Notes under the pieces: generated by a model
What the model was told of the DNA's origin: nothing
The model's database searches: none
Seen by the model: the letters and a program-made list of their open reading frames with translations, nothing else
Assembly: GCF_004366075.1 (NCBI RefSeq)
Contig: NZ_SODU01000001.1
Span: 806,001-870,000 of the forward strand
Direction of reading: 5' to 3'
Origin: Kribbella pratensis
GTDB taxonomy: Bacteria > Actinomycetota > Actinomycetes > Propionibacteriales > Kribbellaceae
DNA: 64,000 nucleotides
Translations under genes and position numbers: made by a program
Shown: in pieces, positions 33,107 to 41,568 of the stretch
How positions within the stretch are numbered: position 1 is the first letter of the stretch
Layout: each line of letters opens with the position of its first letter

Positions 33107-34389
33107 TGAGCACCCTGTTGCGGCTGGCAACGGCCGGATCGGTGGACGACGGCAAGTCGACGCTGGTCGGTCGGCTGCTGCACGACTGCAAGGCGATCCT
33201 CGCCGACCAGATCGCGCACGTGAAGACGGTCTCCGAGGCCCGCGGCGGCGACTTCGACTTCGCACTGCTCACGGACGGCCTGCGCGCCGAACGTGAGCAG
33301 GGCATCACGATCGACGTCGCCTACCGGTACTTCGCCACCGACAAGCGCTCGTTCATCCTGGCCGACTGCCCCGGGCACGTGCAGTACACCCGGAACACCG
33401 TCACGGGCGCCTCGACCGCGGACGTGGTCATCATCCTGGTCGACGCCCGCCACGGCGTCCTCGAGCAGACCCGCCGGCACCTGGCCGTGGCCGGTCTGCT
33501 CCGGGTGCCGCACGTCGTACTCGCGGTGAACAAGATCGACCTGGTCGGTTACGACGAGGCCGTGTTCACCAAGATCGCCAAGGACGTCGGCGAGGTCGCC
33601 GACCAGCTCGGTATCGCCGACCTGAAGGCGATCCCGGTCTCCGCGCTCGTCGGCGACAACGTCGTCGAACACTCCGCCGACACCGCCTGGTACGACGGAC
33701 CGACGCTGCTCGAGGTCCTGGAGAACGCGACCGGACGCACCGACACCTCGAACCAGCCGCTGCGGTTCCCGGTGCAGTACGTGATCCGCCCGCAGACCGA
33801 CGAGTACCGCGACTACCGCGGCTACACCGGAACCGTTGCCTCCGGCACGGTCACGGTCGGCGACCCGGTGATCGTGCTGCCCGCGGGACGCCGTACGTCG
33901 ATCGCCGGCATCGACCGGCCGGTCGTCACCGCCACGTCGACCGCGGTCGTCGAGCGGCCGTCCGCGATCGCCGGCGAAGCCGTCACGGTCCGGCTCGCCG
34001 ACGACATCGACGTCGCCCGCGGCTCGGTGATCGTCGCCGCCGAGCACTCCCCCGGCACCCGCCGGGAACTGGCGGCCACCGTCAGCTGGCTGGCCGACCG
34101 GCCACTGACCGTCGGGGCCCGGGTGCTGATCAAGCACACCACCACCACCGCGCAGGCGATCGTCACCAAGATCACCGGCGCGCTGGACCTCGACACGCTC
34201 GGAGTCATCGACGCCGCCGAGCTCGCCCTGAACGACATCGGCAAGGTGCAACTCAAGATCGCCGCACCGCTGGCCGCCGACCCGTACTCCAGCAACGCCA
34301 TCACCGGTTCCTTCCTGCTCATCGACGCCCACGACGGGTGGACGCTCGCGGCCGGAATGATCGACGACGAAGAAGGGGAACTGCTGTGA
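33106..34389 (+). CDS. cysN: Sulfate adenylyltransferase subunit 1 (GTPase)
   Basis: CysN, 427 residues, is the elongation-factor-like GTPase that powers APS synthesis by CysD. The G1 loop is GSVDDGKST (residues 11-19), switch I has the REQGITIDVAYRYF segment, G3 is DCPGH and G4 NKID. Two beta-barrel domains follow from about residue 225. It has no C-terminal APS kinase domain as fused CysNC proteins do, which again suits the APS reductase route. It ends in a GTGA overlap with the chelatase gene. Confidence 0.97.
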   Translation: MSTLLRLATAGSVDDGKSTLVGRLLHDCKAILADQIAHVKTVSEARGGDFDFALLTDGLRAEREQGITIDVAYRYFATDKRSFILADCPGHVQYTRNTVTGASTADVVIILVDARHGVLEQTRRHLAVAGLLRVPHVVLAVNKIDLVGYDEAVFTKIAKDVGEVADQLGIADLKAIPVSALVGDNVVEHSADTAWYDGPTLLEVLENATGRTDTSNQPLRFPVQYVIRPQTDEYRDYRGYTGTVASGTVTVGDPVIVLPAGRRTSIAGIDRPVVTATSTAVVERPSAIAGEAVTVRLADDIDVARGSVIVAAEHSPGTRRELAATVSWLADRPLTVGARVLIKHTTTTAQAIVTKITGALDLDTLGVIDAAELALNDIGKVQLKIAAPLAADPYSSNAITGSFLLIDAHDGWTLAAGMIDDEEGELL

Positions 34390-35180
34390 CTGCTCCAGCG
34401 CTCGTGATCCTCGCCCACGGCAGCCGCGATCCGCGTTCGGCCGCCACCGTCCACTCGCTCGTCAAGTGCCTGCGCGAGATGCGTGACGACCTGCGGATCG
34501 AAGCCTCCTTCCTCGACCACTGCCCGCCCACGCCGTACCAGGTGATCGGCAAGCTCGCCGCCGAAGGCGTCGAAGAGGTCGTCGTCCTGCCGCTGCTGCT
34601 GTCGGCCGCCTACCACGCGCGGATCGACGTACCGGCCGTCCTCGACGAGGCGCGCAGCCGGTTCCCGAGCCTGCGGATCATCGCCTCCGACGTGCTCGGG
34701 TACGACGACACGCTGCTCGACGTACTCGACCGCCGGATGCGCGCCGAGCTCAAGGGCGGCCGGGTGCGTGAGCTGGACGCGCTGGTACTCGCGGCGGCCG
34801 GCTCGAGCGACTCGCACGCGAACGCGAGCGTCACCCGCCTCGCGCGGCTGTGGGGCCAGCGTCACCGGCTCCCGGTGACCGCCGCCTTCGTCTGCGCCGC
34901 CTCGCCGTCACCGGCCGAGGCCGTGCTCCAGTGGCGCCTGGAGGGCCGCCGCCACGTCGCGGTCGGCTCGCTGTTCCTCGCCCCCGGCGTACTCCCCGAC
35001 CGAGCCGAAACCACGTCCCGCCGCGCCGGCGCGGTCGCGGTCTCCGCTCCCCTCGGCGTCAGCGCGGAGGTAGCCCGCCTGGTCCTCCTCCGCTACGGCG
35101 TAGCCGGCCTCGACCTCCTCACCCTGGAGCCAGCGCCGCGTCCAGTGATCGCCCGCCCGATGCTGGTGCACTCGGCCTGA
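34386..35180 (+). CDS. CbiX/SirB-like sirohydrochlorin chelatase
   Basis: This 264-residue protein has two CbiX-type halves. The first holds the metal-site histidine in ILAHGSRDP and a second in AAYHARIDVP; the second half has AAAGSSDS where the histidine is lost, so only one active site is expected. Its place at the end of the operon suggests that it inserts iron into sirohydrochlorin to make siroheme for the sulfite reductase; cobalt insertion for B12 is the alternative. The GTG overlaps the cysN stop, with AAGGGG seven bases upstream. Confidence 0.88.
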   Translation: MTAPALVILAHGSRDPRSAATVHSLVKCLREMRDDLRIEASFLDHCPPTPYQVIGKLAAEGVEEVVVLPLLLSAAYHARIDVPAVLDEARSRFPSLRIIASDVLGYDDTLLDVLDRRMRAELKGGRVRELDALVLAAAGSSDSHANASVTRLARLWGQRHRLPVTAAFVCAASPSPAEAVLQWRLEGRRHVAVGSLFLAPGVLPDRAETTSRRAGAVAVSAPLGVSAEVARLVLLRYGVAGLDLLTLEPAPRPVIARPMLVHSA

Positions 35181-35184
35181 GGGC

Positions 35185-35283
35185 GGACCTGCACCACTCA
35201 CAAACCCCACACCCGACCCCGGGCTGAGCGTGCTCAGCCCGGGGTCGTGCTGTCTGCCGGGGCTTGGTGAGTGGCGCAGGTCC
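35185..35283. terminator. Terminator inside a long inverted repeat after the sulfur operon
   Basis: GACCCCGGGCTGAGC and GCTCAGCCCGGGGTC (35215-35246) form a 15-base stem. It is nested in a second inverted repeat, GGACCTGCACCACTCAC (35185-35201) against GTGAGTGGCGCAGGTCC (35267-35283), with a single mismatch. Together they could fold as one 99-base arm. The first arm starts four bases after the stop of the chelatase gene. Confidence 0.8.
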
Positions 35284-35303
35284 GGGCCTGACTCCATATA
35301 GCG

Positions 35304-35319
35304 TGATATCTTGATATCA
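35304..35319 (+). promoter_or_regulatory. Operator and leaderless promoter of the RHH-Fic/ClpN operon
   Basis: TGATATC-TT-GATATCA is a palindrome that ends on the first base of the start codon. TATCTT at 35307-35312 is a -10 that puts the RNA start exactly on the ATG at 35319. Binding of the ribbon-helix-helix protein here would block its own promoter. Confidence 0.75.
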
Positions 35320-35546
35320 TGGCGAAGGACGGGACCAAGAACATCTTGTTGCGGCTCGACCCGGGGCTGGCTGAGCGGTTGCAGACTGTGGCGTCGGTGG
35401 AGGGGCGTTCGGTGTCGGATGTGGCGCGCGAGGCGATCGCGGCGTTGGTGGATCAGCGCCGGCAGGACGCGCAGTTCAGCGAGTTGCTCGAGCAGAACCT
35501 CGCGCGGCACGAGGAGTCGTTGCGCCGGCTGCGTGGAGACGACTGA
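35319..35546 (+). CDS. Ribbon-helix-helix protein, probable antitoxin/repressor
   Basis: This 75-residue CopG/Arc-like protein has an N-terminal beta strand and two helices (ILLRLDPGLAERLQTVASVE, then SVSDVAREAIAALV) that form the usual dimeric RHH fold. The C-terminal 30 residues are charged (FSELLEQNLARHEESL) and in antitoxins of this plan would bind the toxin. It is followed by the Fic/Clp-N fusion gene with a one-base overlap, the typical antitoxin-toxin layout. A palindrome sits on its start codon. Confidence 0.85.
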   Translation: MAKDGTKNILLRLDPGLAERLQTVASVEGRSVSDVAREAIAALVDQRRQDAQFSELLEQNLARHEESLRRLRGDD

Positions 35547-36631
35547 TGCGCTATCTCGGTCGGTACGACGTCCTTGCGATCGCCGCGCGCGTGCTGCGGT
35601 GCGACTCCGACGACGTCGTACGCCGATCGAACCTCGACGCGATCGATCGCGTGCTGGACGGCGTACGGCTGACGGGTGGCCTCGCCGAATCGGCTGGGGT
35701 GCTGCTCGCTGGTCTGGTTCGGGCGCGCCCGTTCGGCGGGGCGAACCGGGTGGTGGCGGTCGCGGTCGTGCTGCAGTTCGTCACGCTCAACCGGGCCGAG
35801 CTGCAACTCGAGCCGGTGGCCGACGTGGACGACCTGCTCGATCGGATCGCCTCCGGTGACGCCGGGCACCCAGAGGCCGCCGCCTTCATCCGGAGCCGGC
35901 TCGAGCACCACCCGGTGACGGCCGAGGACCTGCAGGAGCACTTGAAGATCGAGTTGCTCGACGGCCTCGGCGACCTGCTGCAGGACTGGTGGAGGGGAGA
36001 TCCGATGTACGAACAGTTCAGCGAGCCGGCGCGGCACGTCATCGTGCTGGCGCAGGAGGAGGCGCGCGGCCTCGACCACGTGTACGTCGGCACCGAGCAT
36101 CTACTGCTCGGGCTGATCACCCTCGGGCAAGGCGTCGCGTCCCGCGTGCTCGCCGACCTGGGCATCACTGCTCCGGCGGTGCGGGATCTGGTCGTCGAGA
36201 TCATCGGCCGCGGCCGGAGCGGTGCGGCCGCCGGGACGATCCCGTTCACGCCGCGCGCGAAGAGCACGTTCGAGTTCGCGTGGGGCGAGGCGCGGGCCCG
36301 TGGCGCGGAGCAGGTCGGCCCGGAGCACCTGCTCCTCGGTGTACTCCACGACGGCGACGGGGTCGGCGGCCAGATCATCACGAAGCTCGCCGAGAGCACC
36401 GACGAGGTACGCCGGAAGCTCGAGAAGCACATGAACTGGCGCCGGCGCTCGGAGGACCTCGTCGCGGGCATGCTCGCCGAGGATCCCGCCAACACGTGGA
36501 CGACGTACGGCCGCCGGCATCACCTGCTCGCCGAGCTCAACGCCGTCCTCGAGGAGAACGAGCGCCTGCACGAGCAGGTCGCCGCGCTCCGCGACCTGCT
36601 CCGACGGCACAACATCGACCCGGACAGCTGA
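35546..36631 (+). CDS. Degenerate Fic/Doc-like domain fused to tandem Clp N-terminal repeats
   Basis: This 361-residue protein has three parts. Residues 1-115 resemble the Doc toxin: an N-terminal YLGRYDVLAIAARVL and the helix pair around RPFGGANR, where Doc has HxFxxxNKR. Here the catalytic His is Arg, and the acidic position is Gly, so the usual AMP/phosphate transfer looks lost. Residues about 150-300 carry two Clp_N repeats (ARHVIVLAQEEARGLDHVYV; GTEHLLLGLI; GPEHLLLGVLHDGDGVGGQI). The tail (330-357) is a short coiled coil. Clp_N domains bind substrates or adaptors of ClpC-type unfoldases. With the RHH gene it forms a toxin-antitoxin-like pair. Confidence 0.85.
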   Translation: MRYLGRYDVLAIAARVLRCDSDDVVRRSNLDAIDRVLDGVRLTGGLAESAGVLLAGLVRARPFGGANRVVAVAVVLQFVTLNRAELQLEPVADVDDLLDRIASGDAGHPEAAAFIRSRLEHHPVTAEDLQEHLKIELLDGLGDLLQDWWRGDPMYEQFSEPARHVIVLAQEEARGLDHVYVGTEHLLLGLITLGQGVASRVLADLGITAPAVRDLVVEIIGRGRSGAAAGTIPFTPRAKSTFEFAWGEARARGAEQVGPEHLLLGVLHDGDGVGGQIITKLAESTDEVRRKLEKHMNWRRRSEDLVAGMLAEDPANTWTTYGRRHHLLAELNAVLEENERLHEQVAALRDLLRRHNIDPDS

Positions 36632-36633
36632 CC

Positions 36634-37239
36634 TCACGCAGCTTCGACGAGCAGACAGATCCCTACGGTCAGGAACCACAGGTTGGTGCTCAGCAGGAAG
36701 CCGCGCTCGAACAGCCCGAAGACCTTGCGTAGTCGCGGGACGAGCGCGATCACCAGCAGAACAAGCGATACGAGCGCGATCATCCGCAGTACCGACAGGA
36801 ACCCGCCGACGGGCTCCCAGGCGCCGACGGGCTCGAGTTCGGGCGTCAGGCCGGCGATCGCGGAATACGTCAACGCGAAGGCCGCCACCGCGAACGCGTA
36901 ATGCAGCCGCCCGGAGTTCGTCAGCCGCTGTCCTTCCAGGTCGGTCGGGAACTTCAGCATGCCGACTCGCGTCACCGGGATCAGGAACAGGAACACCAGC
37001 TGCAGCACGGTCACCGTCGGCGTTCCGGGCTCGAACCCGAGGCCGGCGGCCAGTGCCAGGATGCCGGCCGACGAGAGCACGAGCGCCCAGCGGAACAGGC
37101 GCGCGTAGCGGCCGACGCCGTAGTCGCTGACCGCATGCCGCACCGGGTGGTAGCCGGTCGGCAGCAGGTGCAACGCCACGAAAATGCAGAGGTAACCGCC
37201 CATCCCCACGACGGCCAGAAGAGCACAGAGCAACGCCAT
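36634..37239 (-). CDS. DUF998-like membrane protein
   Basis: This membrane protein of 201 residues has about six helices and resembles DUF998. The conserved HAVSDYGVGRYARLFRWA segment follows helix 1, as in that family, whose function is unknown. The ATG at 37239 is preceded by TACGGT at seven bases, so it is probably leaderless; a frame from 37272 is open but has no support. It ends two bases from the convergent Fic/ClpN gene. Confidence 0.82.
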   Translation of the reverse strand: MALLCALLAVVGMGGYLCIFVALHLLPTGYHPVRHAVSDYGVGRYARLFRWALVLSSAGILALAAGLGFEPGTPTVTVLQLVFLFLIPVTRVGMLKFPTDLEGQRLTNSGRLHYAFAVAAFALTYSAIAGLTPELEPVGAWEPVGGFLSVLRMIALVSLVLLVIALVPRLRKVFGLFERGFLLSTNLWFLTVGICLLVEAA

Positions 37240-37281
37240 GGGCGCAACCGTATGTGGCGCCGGCCGCGGCAACGAATCCTG

Positions 37282-38151
37282 TCAGGTTGCGGCCAGGCGC
37301 TTCCTCTCGTTCTCCACGTCGAAGTCGGCCGCCGGCCACTGCGGGTTCAGCTCCTTGAGCGTTTCGAGGAGGATCGTGGTGACGGCCCAGTTGCGGTACC
37401 ACTTGCGGTCGCTCGGGATCACGTACCAGGGCGCGTCAGGCGTGTTGCAGCGCTCGAGCGCGGCGTGGTACGCCTCCATGTAGTCCGGCCACAGCTGGCG
37501 CTCGTCGACGTCGCCCGGGTTGTACTTCCAGTGCTTGGTCGGGTCGTCCAGCCGCGCCTCGAGCCGGGCCCGCTGCTCGTCGGCCGAGATGTGCAGGTAG
37601 CACTTCACGATCGTCACGCCGCTCGCGGTCAGCTCGGCCTCGAACTCGTTGATCTGGTCGTACCGCCGGGTCCACACGTTCGGCGTGACCAGGTCACGCA
37701 CCCGGGCGATCAGCACGTCCTCGTAGTGCGACCGGTCGAAGATCCCGATCATCCCGTGCCCCGGCACCGCCTGCCGGATCCGCCACAGGAACCCGCGGCG
37801 CTTCTCGGCCGGTGTCGGCGCCTTGAACGACGTGATCTTCAGGCCCTGCGGGTCCATCAGCCCCGCGCCGTGCCGGATCACCCCGCCCTTGCCGGAGGTG
37901 TCCATCCCCTGCAGCACCAGCAGAATGCTCCGCTCGCCACCGGTCCGGCCCTCGGCGAACAGCCGCTCCTGCCAGTCCGAGACCTCGGCGCCGAGATTCT
38001 CCAGCGCGAGCTTGCCGTCGTCCTTGGTCCCGCTGAACCCCGTCGTCGCACGCGTGTCGTACTTCGTCAGGTCCACCTCGCCGGCCGGCACCCGCAGCTG
38101 CTCCCGCAGTCCCCCACCGACGGCCTTCTGGCCCTTCTTCTGCTTCGCCAT
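37282..38151 (-). CDS. ppk2: Polyphosphate kinase 2 family protein
   Basis: PPK2 enzymes transfer phosphate between polyphosphate and nucleotides. The 289 residues contain Walker A in GMDTSGKGG, the lid segment with RRGFLWRIRQAVPGHG, and Walker B in FDRSHYEDV. The PVPAGEVDL-type N-terminus and the length suggest the class that makes ADP or ATP from AMP/ADP with polyphosphate, but class III versus class I/II is not settled here. AGGA stands seven bases before the ATG. It begins four bases after the zapE stop, so the two are probably one operon. Confidence 0.93.
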   Translation of the reverse strand: MAKQKKGQKAVGGGLREQLRVPAGEVDLTKYDTRATTGFSGTKDDGKLALENLGAEVSDWQERLFAEGRTGGERSILLVLQGMDTSGKGGVIRHGAGLMDPQGLKITSFKAPTPAEKRRGFLWRIRQAVPGHGMIGIFDRSHYEDVLIARVRDLVTPNVWTRRYDQINEFEAELTASGVTIVKCYLHISADEQRARLEARLDDPTKHWKYNPGDVDERQLWPDYMEAYHAALERCNTPDAPWYVIPSDRKWYRNWAVTTILLETLKELNPQWPAADFDVENERKRLAAT

Positions 38152-38155
38152 TAGG

Positions 38156-39184
38156 TCATCCTGCCTCATCGATCCCACCGGCGCGGGCCAACGCGATCAA
38201 GCGCGACAGGGCCCGGAGGTACTTCTTGCGGTAGCCGCCCTTCAGCATCTCGGCCGAGAACAGCTGGTCGAGGGGTACGCCGCTCGCGAGGAGCGGCAGG
38301 TTGCGGTCGTACATCCGGTCCGCGAGCACCACCATCCGCAACGCCACGTTCTCGTCGGTCAGCGGCCGTACGTCGGTGATCGCCACCGTCTCGATCCCGT
38401 CGAGCAGGGCGCCGTACTTGCTCGGATGCAGCTCGGCCAGGTGCCGGTACAGGTCGACGAAGTGGTCGCACGACGCATTGGCCCGTACTGCGGCCTCCTG
38501 CTCGACCTTCTCGTCGGGCCACGGGTCCGGCGCCACGGGCAGGCCCCGGTGCCGGTAGTCGGGCCCGTCCACCCGCCGTACGTCGAAGCGCGCGGCGAGC
38601 CCCTGGATCTCGCGGAGGAAGTCGACCGCCTGGAAGCGGCCCTCGCCGAGCTTGTCGGGCAGCGTGTTCGAGGTCGCGGCGAACTCGACGCCGGCCTCGA
38701 CCAGCTGGCCGAGCAGCCGCGAGATCAGCATCGTGTCGCCGGGGTCGTCGAGCTCGAACTCGTCGATACAGATCAGCCGGTACGACGAGAGCGCCTCGAC
38801 CGCCGTCCGCAGCCCGAGGGCACCGACCAGGTTGGTGAGCTCGACGAACGTGCAGTACATCTTCGGGCCCGAGGACTCGTGCCACAACGATGCGAGCAGG
38901 TGGGTCTTGCCGACGCCGAATCCGCCGTCGAGGTAGATGCCCGGTTTGTCGAGGGACTCGTTCCGCCCACGTAGCCGCGACCACAGCGACGGGGCCGGGC
39001 GCGGCTTGGCCAGTTTCTCGGCCCGCGCGGACAGCACCGCCAGCGCCTGCGCCTGCGACGGCTCGGCCGGGTCCGGGCGGTACGTGCCGAACCGGACATC
39101 GGCGAACCGCGGCGGCGGCACGCACTCGGACAACAGCCGATCCGACGTCACCTCCGGCACCCGCTCACTCAACCGCACCACCAT
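38156..39184 (-). CDS. zapE: ZapE/AFG1-type ATPase
   Basis: ZapE (LACE1/AFG1 family) is an AAA-like ATPase tied to cell division in E. coli and to protein quality control in mitochondria. The 342 residues include Walker A in GGFGVGKTHLLAS, Walker B in LICIDEFELDDPGD, sensor region FAATSNTLPDKLGEGRF and the C-terminal SAEMLKGGYRKKYLRALSR. The ATG at 39184 is preceded by TAGGGT at seven bases, a leaderless arrangement. It is divergent from the sugar operon and shares its intergenic region. Confidence 0.92.
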   Translation of the reverse strand: MVVRLSERVPEVTSDRLLSECVPPPRFADVRFGTYRPDPAEPSQAQALAVLSARAEKLAKPRPAPSLWSRLRGRNESLDKPGIYLDGGFGVGKTHLLASLWHESSGPKMYCTFVELTNLVGALGLRTAVEALSSYRLICIDEFELDDPGDTMLISRLLGQLVEAGVEFAATSNTLPDKLGEGRFQAVDFLREIQGLAARFDVRRVDGPDYRHRGLPVAPDPWPDEKVEQEAAVRANASCDHFVDLYRHLAELHPSKYGALLDGIETVAITDVRPLTDENVALRMVVLADRMYDRNLPLLASGVPLDQLFSAEMLKGGYRKKYLRALSRLIALARAGGIDEAG

Positions 39185-39236
39185 GCGCCCAACCCTAGAG
39201 CAGGAAAACTCGGGAAACTCAGCTGTGGCCTTGACC

Positions 39237-39261
39237 ACTTTCTTACTTTCAGTTAGGAAGT
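39237..39261. promoter_or_regulatory. ROK operator-like site before the sugar operon
   Basis: This imperfect 25-bp palindrome begins ACTTT and ends AGGAAGT, with TTAC and AGTTA around the centre; 9 of 12 pairs match. The same frame of 25 bases with the same ends and the central AC/GT pair recurs upstream of the ROK regulator gene (46691-46715). It lies about 40 bases before the transporter start. Confidence 0.7.
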
Positions 39262-39299
39262 TGTGGAGAGGTCGTGAGACCAACGACGAGGAGTCTCCG

Positions 39300-40601
39300 A
39301 TGGGCGAACAGCACGTGCGGCGGCGGACGGTTCTGAAAGGGGCGGTGGGTGCGCTCGGCCTCGGGCCGGCGCTGGCCGCCTGTGGGGGCAGTGACAGCGG
39401 GGGCGGCACCACGAGCGGCGGGAAGGCCGTGGTCCGGATGTGGTCCTGGTACAACGACCAGGAGGACCAGTTCCCGAAGCTGATCAGCGCGTTCGAGGCC
39501 GCGCACAGCAACATCAAGATCGAGAACCGGATCTTCGGCACCCCGGACCAGTACCTGCCCGCGTTGCAGGCGGCGGTCGCGGGTGGCGACGTACCGGAGA
39601 TCTTCGCGCCGCACACGCGGGCGCTGACCTACGGCACCGGCGGGGTGTCGGCCGACCTGAAGCAGGAGCTCGGCGACGACTTCCTGAAGGACTTCTTCGA
39701 CTCGGCCAACCAGGAGTACACGCTGGACGGCAAGCAGTACGCCGTCGGCTGGATGGCGCAGACGTTCGGGCTGTTCTACAACCCCGATCTGCTCAAGGCG
39801 GCCGGCGTCGGCGAGGACGAGATCGAGACCTGGGACGACCTGATCGCGGCGGCCGCGAAGATCCGCCGTACCGGCAAGCACCCGGTGGCGCTGAGCTGCA
39901 ATCCGACGACCAGCTCGCTGGACTTCTTCCTGCCGCTGATCACGCAGGTCGCCGACGACCCGACGTACTACCTGAAGCTCGATCAGCTCAAGGACGGCGC
40001 GACGTACGAGGACCCGAAGGTGGTCCAGGCGATCGAGCTGCAGCAGAAGATCGTCAAGGCGGGTGTGTTCCAGCCCGGGACGACCGGCACCAGCGGCGAC
40101 CAGGCGCCGCAGATCTTCTACACGGGCAAGTCCGCGATGCTGTTCAACGGCAGCTGGACGCCGCAGGGGCTGACCAAGGACGCATCGCCGGCGTTCAACA
40201 AGTTGTACAAGGTGATGAAGACGCCGGCGATCGCGCCCGGCAAGCGGCACTGGACGGCGAACCAGGCCGGCGCCGGGTGGGCGGTGTCGGCGACCAGCAA
40301 GAACAAGGACGCCGCGCTGGAGTTCCTGAAGTTCATGTACTCCGCCGAGCAGTACTCCCCCACCATGAACGACTCGAACTCGATGCCGGCCACGAAGAGC
40401 GCGGCAGCCCGGATCGAGTTGCCGATCATGAAGCAGATGACGTCCTGGCTGCTCGACGGCGACGGCTGCCCGCACATCCCGTTCGGGCCCGGCTCGGTGG
40501 CGGCCGGCGATCCGCTCGCGAAGATCTTCGACGGCAGCGGCGAGCCGGCGGCGGTCGCGAAGGCGATGCAGCAGGCGGTGCAGAACGCCAAGGGCGGCTG
40601 A
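39300..40601 (+). CDS. ABC sugar-binding lipoprotein (Tat-exported)
   Basis: This solute-binding protein of the carbohydrate ABC family (SBP type 1) has 433 residues. The N-terminus has a twin-arginine motif RRRTVLKG followed by a lipobox (LAAC, Cys28), so it should be exported folded and anchored to the membrane. The mature protein has the usual segments (VVRMWSWYNDQEDQFPKL; GGDVPEIFAPHT). GAGGAG lies six bases before the ATG. It is first in the operon with two permeases and a beta-glycosidase, so a beta-glucoside or similar oligosaccharide is the likely ligand. Confidence 0.93.
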   Translation: MGEQHVRRRTVLKGAVGALGLGPALAACGGSDSGGGTTSGGKAVVRMWSWYNDQEDQFPKLISAFEAAHSNIKIENRIFGTPDQYLPALQAAVAGGDVPEIFAPHTRALTYGTGGVSADLKQELGDDFLKDFFDSANQEYTLDGKQYAVGWMAQTFGLFYNPDLLKAAGVGEDEIETWDDLIAAAAKIRRTGKHPVALSCNPTTSSLDFFLPLITQVADDPTYYLKLDQLKDGATYEDPKVVQAIELQQKIVKAGVFQPGTTGTSGDQAPQIFYTGKSAMLFNGSWTPQGLTKDASPAFNKLYKVMKTPAIAPGKRHWTANQAGAGWAVSATSKNKDAALEFLKFMYSAEQYSPTMNDSNSMPATKSAAARIELPIMKQMTSWLLDGDGCPHIPFGPGSVAAGDPLAKIFDGSGEPAAVAKAMQQAVQNAKGG

Positions 40602-40605
40602 TCGG

Positions 40606-41568
40606 ATGGCGACGGCCCTGTCGAGGGAGGACGTCGTACGGCGGTCCGGCGAACGTACGTCGTACCGCTTCGGTTCGCCGCTCCGGAAGTCGCAACGGGT
40701 CGCCGGGTACCTGTTCGTGCTGCCGACGTTCGCGCTGTTCCTGGCGTTCGTGCTGTGGCCGATCCTCTACACGGCCTATCTGAGCCTGACCTCGTGGGGC
40801 GGGTTCGGGGCGCCGCGGTTCGTGAACTTCGACAACTACAGCCGGATGCTGCACGACCCGGTGGCGCGCCGGGCGTTGATCGTCACGCTGGTGCTGACCG
40901 GCGTGACGACGGCGATCCTGACGTTCCTCGGCCTCGTCACGGCGGTGCTGGTGAACGTGATCTGGCCGAAGGTCGGTGTCGTCGTCCGGACGATCCTGTT
41001 CATTCCCGGGATCGTGTCGTTCGTCGTGTCGGCGGTGCTGTGGAAGCTGATCTACGACCCGAACATCGGCACGCTCAACCGGTTGCTCGGGGCAATCGGC
41101 CTGGACAGCCTGCAGCACCCGTGGCTGGCCGACCACAAGACCGTGCTGCCCGCGATCGTCGTGGTGACGGTCTGGGGCGGACTCGGGTTCAACATGCTGA
41201 TCTACTCCGCCGGTCTGCAGAGCATCGATCCCAACCTCTACGAGGCCGCGGCCATGGACGGGGCCAACACGGTCCAGCAGTTCCGCCACATCACGGTCCC
41301 GAGTCTGCGGATCGTGACCGGTCTGATCGTCAGCCTCGGGTTGCTCAACGGGTTCAAGGCGTTCGACGTGATCTTCGTGATGACGGGCGGCGGGCCGAAC
41401 CACGGCAGCGAAGTACTCGGGACCTATCTCTACTCGCTGGCGTTCGGTACGACGTCCGGCTCGATCCCGCAACTGGGATACGCCAGCGCGTTCAGCGTGG
41501 TGACGATGGTGCTCTGCACGCTCGCGGTGATCGCGCAGCTCTGGCTGACCCGGAGGGCGGACCGATGA
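40606..41568 (+). CDS. ABC sugar permease, MalF/UgpA-like
   Basis: This inner-membrane permease has 320 residues and six helices. The EAA loop that contacts the ATPase is EAAAMDGANTVQQFRHITVP. The N-terminal 35 residues are charged and cytoplasmic. It begins four bases after the binding protein stop and overlaps the second permease by four bases. No ATPase gene is in the operon, so a shared MsmK/UgpC-type ATPase elsewhere is probably used, as is common in actinobacteria. Confidence 0.95.
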   Translation: MATALSREDVVRRSGERTSYRFGSPLRKSQRVAGYLFVLPTFALFLAFVLWPILYTAYLSLTSWGGFGAPRFVNFDNYSRMLHDPVARRALIVTLVLTGVTTAILTFLGLVTAVLVNVIWPKVGVVVRTILFIPGIVSFVVSAVLWKLIYDPNIGTLNRLLGAIGLDSLQHPWLADHKTVLPAIVVVTVWGGLGFNMLIYSAGLQSIDPNLYEAAAMDGANTVQQFRHITVPSLRIVTGLIVSLGLLNGFKAFDVIFVMTGGGPNHGSEVLGTYLYSLAFGTTSGSIPQLGYASAFSVVTMVLCTLAVIAQLWLTRRADR

